Numbered from the stretch's first letter, positions 27,158 to 36,258 are shown. The stretch is 64,000 nucleotides of DNA from Methyloceanibacter methanicus (GCF_001723285.1 NZ_LPWG01000010.1:1-64000), one strand, 5' to 3'. Numbers and translations are program-made. Notes: generated by a model not told the origin, from the sequence alone.

Positions 27158-28699
27158 ATGGCGATCAACGCAAAGCTGGAAATGCGCCAGACGCAGAGTC
27201 TGGTCATGACGCCTCAGCTGCAGCAGGCAATCAAATTGCTGCAACTGTCGAACGTCGAGTTGAGCACGTTCGTGGAGGGCGAACTCGAGCGCAATCCCTT
27301 GCTCGAGCGCGCCGAAGGCGACGGACCGGTTAATCCTTCCGCGGACGATCAGGATGCGGAGGGGGCCGACGCGAAAGGCGAGGGCGCCGCCGAGTCGCGT
27401 GAGGCCGACAACTGGGTCGATCTCGAATCGGGCGGCGACAACACCCGCACCGAAGATCTCGATGCAGATCCCAAGGACATGTTTCCGGACTCCGAGGATT
27501 TTGTTCCCGGAGCCGTGACGGACAGCGGCTGGACCGGTCTGGCCCAGTCCGGGCCGAGCGTGTCGGAAGACGGCACGGACCTCGAAGCCTATGTGGCCGA
27601 GGAAAAGACCTTGCGGGCCCACCTGTCCGAGCAGCTCTCACTCGCGTTCTCCGACCCCGCGCAGCGCATGATCGGCGGCCACATCATCGATCTGACCGAC
27701 GAAGCCGGTTATCTTCGTGGCGATTTGGCCAGTCTTGCAGCGCAACTCGGCGCGCCGCTCTCGCTCGTCGAGGAGACGCTTCGCGAGATGCAGACATTCG
27801 ATCCGTGCGGTGTCTTCGCGCGCGATTTGCGCGAGTGCCTCACGCTTCAGCTCAAAGAGCAGGACCGCTGCGACCCCGCCATGGCCGCGTTGATCGACAA
27901 CCTGCATCTGCTCGCGACCCACGATTTCGTGGCGTTGAAGCGCGCCACGGGCGTCACCGACGAGGACTTGGTCGACATGGTTGCCGAGGTGAAGCGGCTC
28001 AATCCCAAGCCGGGTCTGGAGTTTGGCGCGACGCCCGCGCAGCCTATCGTGCCGGACGTTCTGTTGCGCGCCCTTCCCGACGGCAGCTATCACGTCGAGC
28101 TGAATTCCGACACGCTGCCGCGCGTGCTCGTCAACCAGACCTACTATGCGAAGGTCACCAAGTCGCCGCTCGCCAAGGACGACAAGAGCTATCTCGTCGA
28201 CTGCCTGCAGACCGCGAACTGGCTTGTGAAGAGTCTCGATCAGCGGGCGCGCACCATCCTCAAGGTCTCACAGGAAATCGTGCGGCAGCAGGATGCGTTC
28301 TTCACATACGGTGTCCGGCACTTGCGCCCGCTCAATTTGAAGACCGTCGCCGACGCGATCTCCATGCACGAATCCACCGTGAGTCGCGTGACGGCCAACA
28401 AATACATGGCCACCAATCGGGGCCTGTTCGAGCTGAAATACTTCTTCACCTCCGCGATCGCGGCCACGGGCGAAGGCGATTTCCATTCCTCCGAAGCCGT
28501 GCGTCACAGGATTCGCGAGATGATCGATGCGGAGCCTGCGGAGGACGTCCTGTCCGACGACAAGATCGTCGAGCGGCTGAAGACGGATGGCATCGATATT
28601 GCGCGCCGCACAGTCGCCAAATATCGCGAAGCTCTGGGCATTCCTTCGTCGGTGCAACGCCGGCGGCAAAAGCGTATCGCGATGGCGGCGAGTGCATAG
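27158..28699 (+). CDS. rpoN: RNA polymerase sigma-54 factor
   Basis: 513 residues from the ATG at 27158. Region I is Gln/Leu-rich (MRQTQSLVMTPQLQQA), region II acidic (about residues 55-150), and the core-binding domain and helix-turn-helix follow. The RpoN box is RRTVAKYREALG near the C-terminus, ending QRRRQKR. It directs transcription of nitrogen, carbon and envelope genes with enhancer-binding partners. It starts 26 bp after lptB, as in most alphaproteobacteria, and is followed by ptsN but without hpf between. Confidence 0.98.
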   Translation: MAINAKLEMRQTQSLVMTPQLQQAIKLLQLSNVELSTFVEGELERNPLLERAEGDGPVNPSADDQDAEGADAKGEGAAESREADNWVDLESGGDNTRTEDLDADPKDMFPDSEDFVPGAVTDSGWTGLAQSGPSVSEDGTDLEAYVAEEKTLRAHLSEQLSLAFSDPAQRMIGGHIIDLTDEAGYLRGDLASLAAQLGAPLSLVEETLREMQTFDPCGVFARDLRECLTLQLKEQDRCDPAMAALIDNLHLLATHDFVALKRATGVTDEDLVDMVAEVKRLNPKPGLEFGATPAQPIVPDVLLRALPDGSYHVELNSDTLPRVLVNQTYYAKVTKSPLAKDDKSYLVDCLQTANWLVKSLDQRARTILKVSQEIVRQQDAFFTYGVRHLRPLNLKTVADAISMHESTVSRVTANKYMATNRGLFELKYFFTSAIAATGEGDFHSSEAVRHRIREMIDAEPAEDVLSDDKIVERLKTDGIDIARRTVAKYREALGIPSSVQRRRQKRIAMAASA

Positions 28700-29115
28700 C
28701 AGCACGTTTTTTGCACGATTTGCGGAGGATTGGATTTGACACCCTCCAAGCGCAGAGCTAGCTTCCGGCCTCCGCGATCGAGGCCATAATCGTTTGGGCC
28801 GGGACGTTAGTATGTCCCGATGCTGACCTCGTCTCTTGTGGATGCGCACCAGGAAGCGCGTTGTCGCAGGAGGTTGGCGGATCGCCTACGGGAAATAACG
28901 ACACGGCAAAATACCGGACAGACTTCGTCAAAAACGTTCCGCGTTTTCGTCCAGATTTGCGTTGTATGGCGTCAGCGAGAGATCTCGGGCGCTGTGCCTA
29001 GTATGCAGGAAAGAAACGTTCGGCTCGCGCGTGCCGATTGGAACAGACGCGCAGCGGAAATCGTTTTGTTGGTCCGAGTTGACTGCGCCCCACGAGAGGC
29101 ACACGGGTAATCGAA
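28700..29115 (+). other. gap between rpoN and ptsN lacking hpf
   Basis: 416 bp in which related bacteria usually carry hpf (about 190 residues). The space is too short for that gene and no frame resembles it. It holds a possible promoter at 28736-28764 and possibly a leader of about 340 nt. A short open frame at 28820-29110 has no ribosome site or protein-like pattern, and I do not call it. Confidence 0.6.
28736..28764 (+). promoter_or_regulatory. possible sigma-70 promoter for ptsN
   Basis: A perfect -35 TTGACA at 28736-28741 is followed after 17 bp by TAGCTT at 28759-28764, a weaker -10. If used, it gives ptsN a long leader. Confidence 0.4.
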
Positions 29116-29583
29116 ATGACTTTAGCGGATCTGATCGCGCCCGAAGCGGTGCTGCCCTCGCTCAACGCGAAGGACAAGAAACAGCTGTTGGCGGAGCTCG
29201 CCGTCCGCGCTTCGGAGATCTCCGGTCTCCAGCAACGGGACATCTTCGACGTCCTGTTGCAGCGGGAACGCCTTGGGTCGACGGGGCTCGGGCAGGGCGT
29301 CGCGATTCCGCATGGCAAGATGCCCGGTTTGAACCGGATTGTCGGCCTATTTGCACGGCTCGCCGAGCCCATCGATTTCGATGCGGCCGACGCGGAGCCC
29401 GTGACGATTGTCGTTCTTCTCCTGGCGCCGGAAGGCGCGGGCGCGGATCATCTGAAGGCGCTTGCGCGCATCTCGCGTCTGCTCCGTGATCGTCCGTCGG
29501 TGCAGAAACTGAAGTCGTCGAGGGATGCGGAGGCGCTCTATGCCGTCCTCACGCAGGACGATACGGCCTCCCACGCGGCCTAG
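29116..29583 (+). CDS. ptsN: PTS IIA-like nitrogen regulatory protein
   Basis: 155 residues with the IIA-Ntr fold. The phosphorylated histidine is in GQGVAIPHGK (about residue 66), preceded by LLQRERLGSTGLG. EIIA-Ntr is the end point of the nitrogen PTS chain (PtsP-PtsO) and regulates potassium and other systems by protein contact. It is the usual partner of rpoN. A second conserved stretch, LLAPEGAGADHLKALARIS, is intact. Confidence 0.95.
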   Translation: MTLADLIAPEAVLPSLNAKDKKQLLAELAVRASEISGLQQRDIFDVLLQRERLGSTGLGQGVAIPHGKMPGLNRIVGLFARLAEPIDFDAADAEPVTIVVLLLAPEGAGADHLKALARISRLLRDRPSVQKLKSSRDAEALYAVLTQDDTASHAA

Positions 29584-29659
29584 CACAAACGCCATCGAAG
29601 GCGCGTTCGACCGAGGCGCACGCACGCGACGCATGCGTGCGGCAAATGCGTCGGCGGGA

Positions 29660-29926
29660 CTAGTGGACGCTTAAGGGAACGAGGTCGTTCTCGATCGCAT
29701 TCGCGATGGCCGCGTTGCGGCTGTCCGTCAGCGCGATCGGCGTGCCGTCGGCACCCAATACGGCAAACAGATCGATACCCTCCGGCGTTTCGTCCAGCGC
29801 CGGAAACAGCCGCTCGGCATCGTCGAAGTCGACCTGCTTGATATATGCGACTTCGCCTTCCCCGAGCAGCGCAAGCTCCTTGGGGCTCATCGAGGTCTGG
29901 CGGTCGTCGTCTTGTCGTTCATTCAT
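29660..29926 (-). CDS. DUF1150 family protein
   Basis: 88 residues from the ATG at 29926; an upstream in-frame TTG at 29941 is less likely. It is an acidic small protein with the DUF1150 pattern YIKQVDFDDAERLFPAL and a second segment VLGADGTPIALTDSRNAAIANA. Function unknown. In Hyphomicrobiales it commonly follows an Hsp20 gene, as here (20 bp downstream), so it is probably expressed from the same heat-shock promoter. Confidence 0.88.
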   Translation of the reverse strand: MNERQDDDRQTSMSPKELALLGEGEVAYIKQVDFDDAERLFPALDETPEGIDLFAVLGADGTPIALTDSRNAAIANAIENDLVPLSVH

Positions 29927-29946
29927 TGAAGTGGTTTCCAAACATC

Positions 29947-30360
29947 TCAGCTTGCGGACGTGATCCCGACCTTGAGAACGCGTTTCTCCTGGTTCGGCCT
30001 CTCGAGCTCGATCGCAAGGAGGCCGTTATGTAACTCGGCTTTGCGCACTTCGACGCCGTTGACAAGAGCAAATGTCCTCTTGAAGCGGCGACTGGCGAGG
30101 CCCCGGTGGAGGTAGTCCTTGGGCTCCTCGTCCGGCTTTTCGCCCCGGATCTGAAGGGCGCCGCCCGTGATGCTCACGTCCAGTTCGTCGCGGGCGAAAC
30201 CGGCGACCGCCAGTGTAATCCGCAATCTTTCGGGACAGTGAGCGTCGGCAGGCAGGATTTCCACGTTGTAGGGCGGATACCCGCCCTCTGCCAACTTGGC
30301 CGCGGACCCTTTTCGGGCAGCTTCAAAGATGATCCAAAGACGGCCGTCGAGACGTGTCAT
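29947..30360 (-). CDS. Hsp20/alpha-crystallin family small heat shock protein
   Basis: 137 residues from the ATG at 30360 (MTRLDGRLWIIFEAARK). A GTG 14 codons upstream is open but gives a non-family N-terminus. The alpha-crystallin domain runs from PPYNVEILPADAH to the C-terminal ELERP, with the core motif VAGFARDELDVSI and the A-x-x-x-N-G-L signature as AELHNGLLAIEL. It is the IbpA-type holdase that binds unfolding proteins. An RpoH-like promoter lies 73-100 bp upstream. Confidence 0.92.
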   Translation of the reverse strand: MTRLDGRLWIIFEAARKGSAAKLAEGGYPPYNVEILPADAHCPERLRITLAVAGFARDELDVSITGGALQIRGEKPDEEPKDYLHRGLASRRFKRTFALVNGVEVRKAELHNGLLAIELERPNQEKRVLKVGITSAS

Positions 30361-30432
30361 GTACTGCCCAGCGAAGGATCTTCTGTTTTCCGCTCGCGGC
30401 ACAGCGTGGAAAACGTCAGGAAATCAACACCG

Positions 30433-30460
30433 ATATGGGTGCCCGGCGACCGAAATCAAG
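30433..30460 (-). promoter_or_regulatory. RpoH (sigma-32) promoter for hsp20
   Basis: On the minus strand CTTGATT (complement of 30454-30460) is followed after 14 bp by CCCATAT (complement of 30433-30439). This matches the heat-shock consensus CTTGAAA-N11-15-CCCATNT closely. A start about 8 bp downstream would give a leader of roughly 65 nt before the hsp20 ATG. I looked for a ROSE-type thermometer there, and the evidence is too thin to call. Confidence 0.7.
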
Positions 30461-30583
30461 CTTAGACGCCGCGAGGCGCATGGCCAGCACACGAGAGCAT
30501 CTCGCGCAAACACCCCGGCACAGCCCCTCGCGCGCCACGACAACTTGACGCACCTACCTAGTAATAGGTAGGATGAGTGACAG

Positions 30584-31591
30584 ATGTCGAACCACGCTCA
30601 TCAGTCCCCAGCGCCCCACCAAGGCCATCGAAGCTGCCGCTGCGGCGTCCACGCCCTGTCGCGCCGGAACGTCGTACTGGCCGCGCTGGCCATCGCCTCC
30701 GCCCCCTTGCTGCGCTATCGGCCGGCCCATGCGGCGGCCGCCGATGTGAGCGAGGTCGCGCCCGGCGTCTTCGTGCATCAGGGCCGCTACGAGGTGCAGT
30801 CCGCCGCGAATGGCGGCGACATCGCCAATGCGAGCTTTGTCGTCGGCTCCGACAGCGTGGCCGTGATCGATACCTCGGGCAGTGCGAAGCTCGGCGCCGA
30901 GTTGCGGGACGCCATCCGGGCCGTCACCGACAAGCCCATCAAATACGTGATCAACACGCATATGCATCCCGATCATGTGTTCGGGAACGCGGCGTTCGAA
31001 CAGGACAAGCCGGACTTCGTGGGGCACTACAAGCTCGCGCGCGCCCTCGGCACGCGCAAGGACGGCTATCTCGCCGCCAACGAGCAAATGATCGGCGCGG
31101 ACGGTTTCGCCGGGAGCAAGATCGTTCTTCCGACGGTTGGCATCAAAGAGGCGACGAAGCTCGATCTGGGCGGCCGGGAGCTGTTGCTGGAGCCCCAGCC
31201 GACGGCCCATACGGACAACGATCTGATCGTCACGGACCTGAAGACGGGGACGCTCTTTCTGGGCGATCTTCTGTTCTCGGTGCACGTGCCGACCATCGAC
31301 GGCTCGATCAAGGGCTGGCTGGAGGTCCTCGACGCGATGGGGCAGCGAAAAGCGGCCCGCGTCGTGCCCGGCCACGGTCCGAAAACCATGGAGTTGCCCG
31401 AGGCGCTTGAGCCGGAACAACGCTATCTGTCGGCCATTGCCGACGACGTCCAGCAGCAAATCGCTGCCGGTAAGACGCTGGAACAGGCCACGGCATCGGC
31501 CGGTTTTTCGGAGAAGGATGCCTGGAAGCTGTTCGACCAGTATCATGTGCGCAACGTCACCGCGGCTTTCGCGGAACTTGAATGGGAATGA
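30584..31591 (+). CDS. quinoprotein relay system zinc metallohydrolase
   Basis: 335 residues with a metallo-beta-lactamase fold. The zinc motif HMHPDH lies near residue 126, further ligand segments are TAHTDNDL and VPGHGPKTM, and GDLLFSVHVP is in between. The N-terminus carries a Cys/His-rich stretch and then SRRNVVLAALAIASA, a Tat-like signal, so it is exported. It matches the group named quinoprotein relay system zinc metallohydrolase, found next to PQQ dehydrogenase loci in methylotrophs. Its biochemical role is unproven. The next gene, 34 bp on, is the matching SoxYZ-like carrier, so the pair forms a unit. Confidence 0.85.
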   Translation: MSNHAHQSPAPHQGHRSCRCGVHALSRRNVVLAALAIASAPLLRYRPAHAAAADVSEVAPGVFVHQGRYEVQSAANGGDIANASFVVGSDSVAVIDTSGSAKLGAELRDAIRAVTDKPIKYVINTHMHPDHVFGNAAFEQDKPDFVGHYKLARALGTRKDGYLAANEQMIGADGFAGSKIVLPTVGIKEATKLDLGGRELLLEPQPTAHTDNDLIVTDLKTGTLFLGDLLFSVHVPTIDGSIKGWLEVLDAMGQRKAARVVPGHGPKTMELPEALEPEQRYLSAIADDVQQQIAAGKTLEQATASAGFSEKDAWKLFDQYHVRNVTAAFAELEWE

Positions 31592-31625
31592 TCCCGATCG
31601 AAGTGATGAGAGGAAGTTCAAGGCC

Positions 31626-32455
31626 ATGACCTACGCTTTCAACACGCTCAGCCGAATGCTCTGCGGCGCCGTGCTCGCAGCCTGTGTCGGCGTTCTTGCG
31701 GCGACCCCGGTCCACGCCAAGGAGGACCTCTGGCCCATTCTGCGGGAGCAGGCCTTCGGCGATCGTCCGATTGCGGAGGAGGATGGCGCCGTCGTCCTCG
31801 AAACGCCGCAGAAGGTGGAAGACGCAGCGCTCGTACCGATCACCGTGCGCGTGCCGCCCCACGTGAAGGACAAGCTCAAATCCTTGTCGATCTTCATCGA
31901 CAACAATCCCGATCCCAAGGTGGCGACGCTGAACTTCGGTCCGGCTGCGGGGGCAGGCGGCGAGCGCAGTTTCGCAACGCGCGTCCGGGTGGACAATTTT
32001 TCCCATGCCCGGGCGGTGCTCGAACTCGAGGACGGGAGCCTGCACATGGCCTCGAAGTTTCTGGCCGCGGCGGGGGGATGTGCCGCCATGCAGGCCAAAG
32101 ACCCGGAAGCGACATGACCGGCCTTGGAAAGACGATCGTCCGCACCTTCGAGCCTGCGTTGAGCAGCAACCCGATCTGGTCGGCTCAAGTGATGATCAAG
32201 CACCCCAACCACAACGGCATGCAGCTCGATATCAACACGGCCAAGTTCATTCCGGCCCGTTACATCAAGGAAGTCACGGTGAAACGGGACGGTGAGCTGG
32301 TATTTACGCTCGACGGCACCTTCTCGATTTCCACCAATCCGAACCTTCGCTTCACCTTCGCAAAGGGCGAAAACAACGTGCTCGACGTTACGGCGGTGGA
32401 CACCGACGGAGAGGCCTTCCACGGAACCACGACCCGTCGTCAGGGCGGATCCTAG
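31626..32455 (+). CDS. quinoprotein dehydrogenase-associated SoxYZ-like carrier, frameshifted
   Basis: Signal peptide MTYAFNTLSRMLCG to VHAKED, then a SoxY-like beta-sandwich ending in AAAGGCAAMQAKDPEA, then a SoxZ-like domain beginning MTGLGKTIVRTFEP and ending GTTTRRQGGS. The two halves are in different frames, with the slip at about 32110 where one base is missing (the 830-nt span is one short). Other members of this family are single fused SoxYZ proteins, so this is one gene. The swinging-arm Cys is in GGCA rather than the sulfur-oxidising GGCGG tail. A role in handling an intermediate for a PQQ enzyme is inferred from the family name and context. Confidence 0.82.
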
Positions 32456-32485
32456 GCGCAAGGTCAGGGCGATCGAGAGGCGGCA

Positions 32486-33064
32486 ATGTCGATTGGAACA
32501 CGCGATCTCTTACTGAAAGAGGCGGAGACGTTGGCTCGGACGCGAGGCTATGCGGCGTTCAGCTATGCGGATCTGGCCGAACGCGTGGGCATAAGGAAGG
32601 CGAGCGTCCATCACCACTTCCCCACGAAGGAAGCCCTTGGCGTTGCGCTGGTCGATGGCTATCTCGCCAAGTTCGAGCCGGCGCTTGCTGCCGTGCGCGA
32701 GGACGAAACGTCGGCCAAGGCGCGGCTTGCCACCTATAGCGGCTTTTTCGTCGACAGCCTGAGCGACGGGTTGATGCCGCTCTGCGCGGCGCTGTCCGCC
32801 GAGGCGGCCGCATTGCCCCAGTCGATGCAACGGCAGGTGTCGACGTTCTTCGAACTTCATCTCGATTGGCTGTCCGGGGTCGTTCGGGACGGGATCGCCG
32901 ACGGGGAATTTCGTGCCGACCTCGACGTGCGGCAGACGGCGACCATGCTGCTCAGCGTCGTGGAAGGGGCCAGTCTCGTCGCCTGGGCGCTAAAGGACAG
33001 TACACGTATCGAGCCGACCTTCTTGCAGGCCGTCGCAAGCCTTGCCGAGACCGGCACGGACTGA
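32486..33064 (+). CDS. TetR/AcrR family transcriptional regulator
   Basis: 192 residues from the ATG at 32486. The N-terminal helix-turn-helix spans about residues 8-52 (ARTRGYAAFSYADLAERVGIRKASVHHHFPTK is the diagnostic region, here split into short motifs FSYADLAERVG and SVHHHFPTKEAL). The C-terminal ligand domain is of the TetR_C type with CALSAEAAALP. It begins 30 bp after the SoxYZ-like gene and is co-oriented, so it could control this quinoprotein set; no operator was recognised. Confidence 0.9.
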   Translation: MSIGTRDLLLKEAETLARTRGYAAFSYADLAERVGIRKASVHHHFPTKEALGVALVDGYLAKFEPALAAVREDETSAKARLATYSGFFVDSLSDGLMPLCAALSAEAAALPQSMQRQVSTFFELHLDWLSGVVRDGIADGEFRADLDVRQTATMLLSVVEGASLVAWALKDSTRIEPTFLQAVASLAETGTD

Positions 33065-33160
33065 GTTTGTTTAAAGCACACAGCCTGTTCGGGGTCGATT
33101 GCCCGGCAAAAGGCGCCTACGATCCAGCGCGTCGGTCTTGCGAGGAAACGGAGACAAGCA

Positions 33161-33472
33161 ATGCGCCTACTCAGATTCGTGCCGGTTTGGATGCTCCTCG
33201 TATCGGTGCAGGCGGTCGCCTATGACGGGTTCGACGCGGATTTCTCCACCTGCACCCAGGGAAACGATAGCGGTGCGGTGGTCGCGGCCTGCTCACGATT
33301 GATCGACAACGCGGCGGCCGAGAACGCGATCACCGGAATGTTCTATGGTCTCCGAGCGGCGAACGGCAGCGATGCGGCGCAGAACTGCGCCGATGCAAAG
33401 AAGTCGCTGGCGCTGGCCGACGACGCTGCCATCAAGACCTTGTCTCAGCAGCTCATCGATTCGAACTGCTGA
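33161..33472 (+). CDS. small exported Cys-containing protein, unknown function
   Basis: 103 residues, start supported by GGAGACAAG upstream of ATG 33161. A Sec signal peptide (residues 1-20, cleavage near VAYDG) precedes a mature part with four Cys spread along it (STCTQG, AACSRL, QNCADA, DSNC at the end), which could form two disulfides in the periplasm. The pattern AxxNAITGMFYGLRAANG resembles short helical repeats of the Sel1/TPR type. No family recognised with certainty. Confidence 0.7.
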   Translation: MRLLRFVPVWMLLVSVQAVAYDGFDADFSTCTQGNDSGAVVAACSRLIDNAAAENAITGMFYGLRAANGSDAAQNCADAKKSLALADDAAIKTLSQQLIDSNC

Positions 33473-33572
33473 GGCGCCCCACGGTGCGCGAATCCGCAAC
33501 GCGCCGCCGTTGACGCGTCATAAGCAAGCGCAGGTCACACGCCTCGGCGGTGAACGGTCGTCTTATCGGGGA

Positions 33573-33649
33573 TTGGTGGAGCCAGGCGGGATCGAACCGC
33601 CGACCTCGTGAATGCCATTCACGCGCTCTCCCAACTGAGCTATGGCCCC
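33573..33649 (-). tRNA. tRNA-Ala (GGC anticodon)
   Basis: The minus strand reads GGGGCCA for the acceptor arm, the D-arm TAGCTCAGTTGGGAGAGC, an anticodon stem CGTGA/TCACG around ATGGCAT (anticodon GGC), T-arm GGTTCGATCCC, and the 3' strand TGGCTCC-A with encoded CCA. It reads GCC alanine codons, the most used in this GC-rich genome. The G3-U70 identity pair is present. Confidence 0.97.
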
Positions 33650-33808
33650 TTGAGGAAATATCCGGAATCCGAGTGCGCGGCGCGCTCCGTCGAATTCAGA
33701 CCGCATCGTTTATGCCCAGCGGCCCGTTCGTTCAAGCGAAATGCGACTCGGAGCCGAAGATCGGCGGGAATTGAAGCCGGCCGGCAGTGCTAGACCGCCG
33801 TCGCGTGC

Positions 33809-34207
33809 TCAGCCTTCGTCTTCCCGCTCGCTCTTGACGATGTCGGTGACGTCGTCGTCTTCGTCTTCGTCGTCCTCGAGAAACGCATCTTCATCGTCGC
33901 TATCGGGGATGTCCTCATCGTCATCTCCGATGTCAGCGATCTCTTCGTCCTCGACCCCGGCCTCCTCGGCCTCCTCCGCCTCATCGAGGCTGATGACCTC
34001 GGCGCCACCCATGACCGGTGTATCGTCTTCGGCCTCGGGCTCCGCTGCTGGCTTCGCCACTGGTGCGGCCGCGCTACGCCGGGACGGCGTTGCGACGTGG
34101 TAAACGGCTTGGCAAACGGGACAGGTAATCGGCGAACGACCCAGATCGTAAAACCGCGCGTCACAGCTCGCGCACACGCGCTTGGTTCCCCGTGCGGGTT
34201 TCGACAT
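33809..34207 (-). CDS. FYDLN-acid family protein (TIGR02300)
   Basis: 132 residues from the ATG at 34207. The N-terminal zinc-ribbon has CASC and CPVC pairs around the family motif ARFYDLGRSP. The C-terminal two thirds is highly acidic (long Asp/Glu runs, for example DDEDIPDSDDEDAF) and presumably disordered. Function unknown. The family is nearly confined to alphaproteobacteria and lies divergently beside aroA in Hyphomicrobiales, as here with 99 bp between. Confidence 0.9.
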   Translation of the reverse strand: MSKPARGTKRVCASCDARFYDLGRSPITCPVCQAVYHVATPSRRSAAAPVAKPAAEPEAEDDTPVMGGAEVISLDEAEEAEEAGVEDEEIADIGDDDEDIPDSDDEDAFLEDDEDEDDDVTDIVKSEREDEG

Positions 34208-34306
34208 GACTCTCCTCAAACGTAGTCTAAGCGTGACTCCCCATTGCCACGCCTCATGCGTAGTGTCAAAAGCTATCAAGCATCCTCAAACAGCAATCTC
34301 ACCTCC

Positions 34307-35620
34307 ATGCCGCAGCCCCTGACAGCTCGCCGATCCGCGCCGATTTCCGGCCGTGTCAAAGTCCCCGGCGACAAGTCGATTTCCCACCGCGCTTTGATCC
34401 TGGCAGGTCTGGCGACCGGGCGCACGCGCATCGAAGGCCTGCTCGAGGCCGACGATGTGATGGCGACCGCACGTGCCATGGAGGCGCTGGGCGCCACGGT
34501 CTCGCGCAGCGGCGCCGCGTTCGAGGTGTTGGGGCAGGGGGTCGGCGGCCTCACGGCCCCCGACGGCGTTCTCGATTTCGGCAACTCCGGGACGGCAAGC
34601 CGGCTCATGCTCGGCGTTCTTGCGGGATATCCGATGCGCGTTGCGATGACTGGCGATGCCTCGTTGTGCCGGCGGCCCATGAGCCGCGTGCTGGCGCCGC
34701 TGTCCGAGATGGGACTAACGGTGGAGGGCGACAAGGACACCCTGCCGTTCACCGTGGAGGGGACGGCGGATCTGTTGCCGATCGTATACGAACTGCCCGT
34801 GCCGTCGGCCCAGGTGAAGTCGGCGGTCCTGCTGGCGGGGCTCCATGCCCCTGGACGGACCACCGTGATCGAGCCTCTGCCGACCCGGGACCACACCGAG
34901 CGCATGTTGAGATTTTTCGGTGCCGAGATCGACGTGAAGACGCGCGACGACGGCGGCCGGGCCGTGACGGTCGGGGGCGACGCGGAACTGACCGGTGCCC
35001 ACGTGATCGTGCCGGGCGACCCGAGTTCGGCGGCGTTCCTCGTTGCCGCTGCGCTCATCTGCCCCGGCTCGGACCTCGTGATCGAGAACGTCCTTCTCAA
35101 TCCCACGCGCACGGGATTTTTCGAGACGCTGCGGGAGATGGGGGCCGATATCGAAATCCTCGGCGAGCACGACGAGGCCGGCGAGCCCGTGGGCGATCTG
35201 CATGTCCGGTCGAGCAAGCTCAAAGGGATGCGTGTGCCGCCCGAGCGGGCGCCTTCGATGATCGACGAATACCCGATCCTCGCGGTCTTGGCCGCCTTCG
35301 CGCAAGGCGAAACCCGGATGGAAGGCTCGGCCGAACTGAAGGTGAAGGAGAGCGATCGCCTGGCCGCCACCGCGGCGGGGCTTGCCGCCTGCGGCGTCGA
35401 GGCCCGCATCGAGGGCGATGATCTCATTGTCTCCGGACGGGGCGCCGTGCCGGGCGGCGGGGTGGTCGAGACCCACATGGACCATCGGATCGCCATGGCC
35501 TTCCTGACGCTCGGATTGGGTTCGGAGGCACCTGTGACCGTCGACGACATCGGCATGATCGCCACGAGCTTTCCGGATTTCGTGCCCCTGATGCGCGGTC
35601 TGGGAGCGCAACTTCCATGA
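34307..35620 (+). CDS. aroA: 3-phosphoshikimate 1-carboxyvinyltransferase, class II
   Basis: 437 residues from the ATG at 34307 ([15 protein letters not shown]). It joins shikimate-3-phosphate and phosphoenolpyruvate in aromatic amino acid synthesis. The order of motifs ([71 protein letters not shown], THLDHRIAMx-like [11 protein letters not shown]) is that of the class II group that includes CP4. At the residue that is Ala in CP4 (its position 100) this protein has Gly (GNSGTASRL). The stop overlaps cmk by ATGA, so the two are coupled. Confidence 0.97.
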   Translation: MPQPLTARRSAPISGRVKVPGDKSISHRALILAGLATGRTRIEGLLEADDVMATARAMEALGATVSRSGAAFEVLGQGVGGLTAPDGVLDFGNSGTASRLMLGVLAGYPMRVAMTGDASLCRRPMSRVLAPLSEMGLTVEGDKDTLPFTVEGTADLLPIVYELPVPSAQVKSAVLLAGLHAPGRTTVIEPLPTRDHTERMLRFFGAEIDVKTRDDGGRAVTVGGDAELTGAHVIVPGDPSSAAFLVAAALICPGSDLVIENVLLNPTRTGFFETLREMGADIEILGEHDEAGEPVGDLHVRSSKLKGMRVPPERAPSMIDEYPILAVLAAFAQGETRMEGSAELKVKESDRLAATAAGLAACGVEARIEGDDLIVSGRGAVPGGGVVETHMDHRIAMAFLTLGLGSEAPVTVDDIGMIATSFPDFVPLMRGLGAQLP

Positions 35621-36258
35621 TTGTCGCGATCGACGGACCGGCCGCCTCCGGCAAAGGGACCCTGGGCAAGCGCGTTGCCGCGCATTACGGCCTGCCACAC
35701 CTGGACACGGGGCTCCTGTATCGCGCGGTCGCGCGAGACGCCCTGACCCAAGGCGTCGACCTGGACGATGCCGAGGCCGCGGCCAAGGTGGCCTCGGCGC
35801 TCGACGTGGCGACGCTCGGCGATCCGGCCCTTCGGACGGTGGGGGCGGGCGAGTCCGCTTCCCGGGTTGCCCGCCATCCGGCGGTCCGGACCGTGCTCCT
35901 CGCCTATCAGCGGAGTTTCGCCTACGGCCCGGAGGGAGCGGTTCTGGACGGCCGGGATATCGGCACGGTGATTTGCCCCGATGCCGACGTGAAGCTCTTC
36001 GTCAGCGCCTCCCCGGAAGTGCGGGCCCTGCGCCGTTTCTTGGAGCTAACGGGCCGTGGGGTCGCGGTCTCCGAGGCCTCCGTGCTGGCCGATATCCGGG
36101 CCCGGGACGAGCGGGACTCGACCAGAGGCGCCGCACCGCTGGTCCGGGCGCCAGACGCGGCCTTGCTCGACACCACAAATTTGGATATAGACGCGGCGTT
36201 CAGGGCAGCTATCGATTTGATCGAGGCTGCGATGAGCCGCGCAGGGCGGGCCGGTTGA
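35617..36258 (+). CDS. cmk: cytidylate kinase
   Basis: 213 residues. It phosphorylates CMP and dCMP. P-loop [13 protein letters not shown] near residue 7, the CMP-binding [11 protein letters not shown], and the NMP-site motifs [18 protein letters not shown] and RDERDSTR are complete. It overlaps aroA by 4 bp and precedes rpsA by about 194 bp, the conserved aroA-cmk-rpsA order. Confidence 0.97.
   Translation: MIVAIDGPAASGKGTLGKRVAAHYGLPHLDTGLLYRAVARDALTQGVDLDDAEAAAKVASALDVATLGDPALRTVGAGESASRVARHPAVRTVLLAYQRSFAYGPEGAVLDGRDIGTVICPDADVKLFVSASPEVRALRRFLELTGRGVAVSEASVLADIRARDERDSTRGAAPLVRAPDAALLDTTNLDIDAAFRAAIDLIEAAMSRAGRAG

Noticed and set aside
28820-29110. A small protein gene before ptsN
   Set aside because: No ribosome site, no family pattern, and composition like random high-GC DNA. 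Its position fits a leader.
30361-30432. ROSE-type RNA thermometer in the hsp20 leader
   Set aside because: A TTCGCT stretch near the start is suggestive, but no stable pairing with a ribosome site could be shown by eye.
34244-34306. An aroA start about 21 codons upstream
   Set aside because: It would push the reading frame into the leader of the divergent FYDLN gene and adds a stretch without family match; the ATG at 34307 aligns with homologues.
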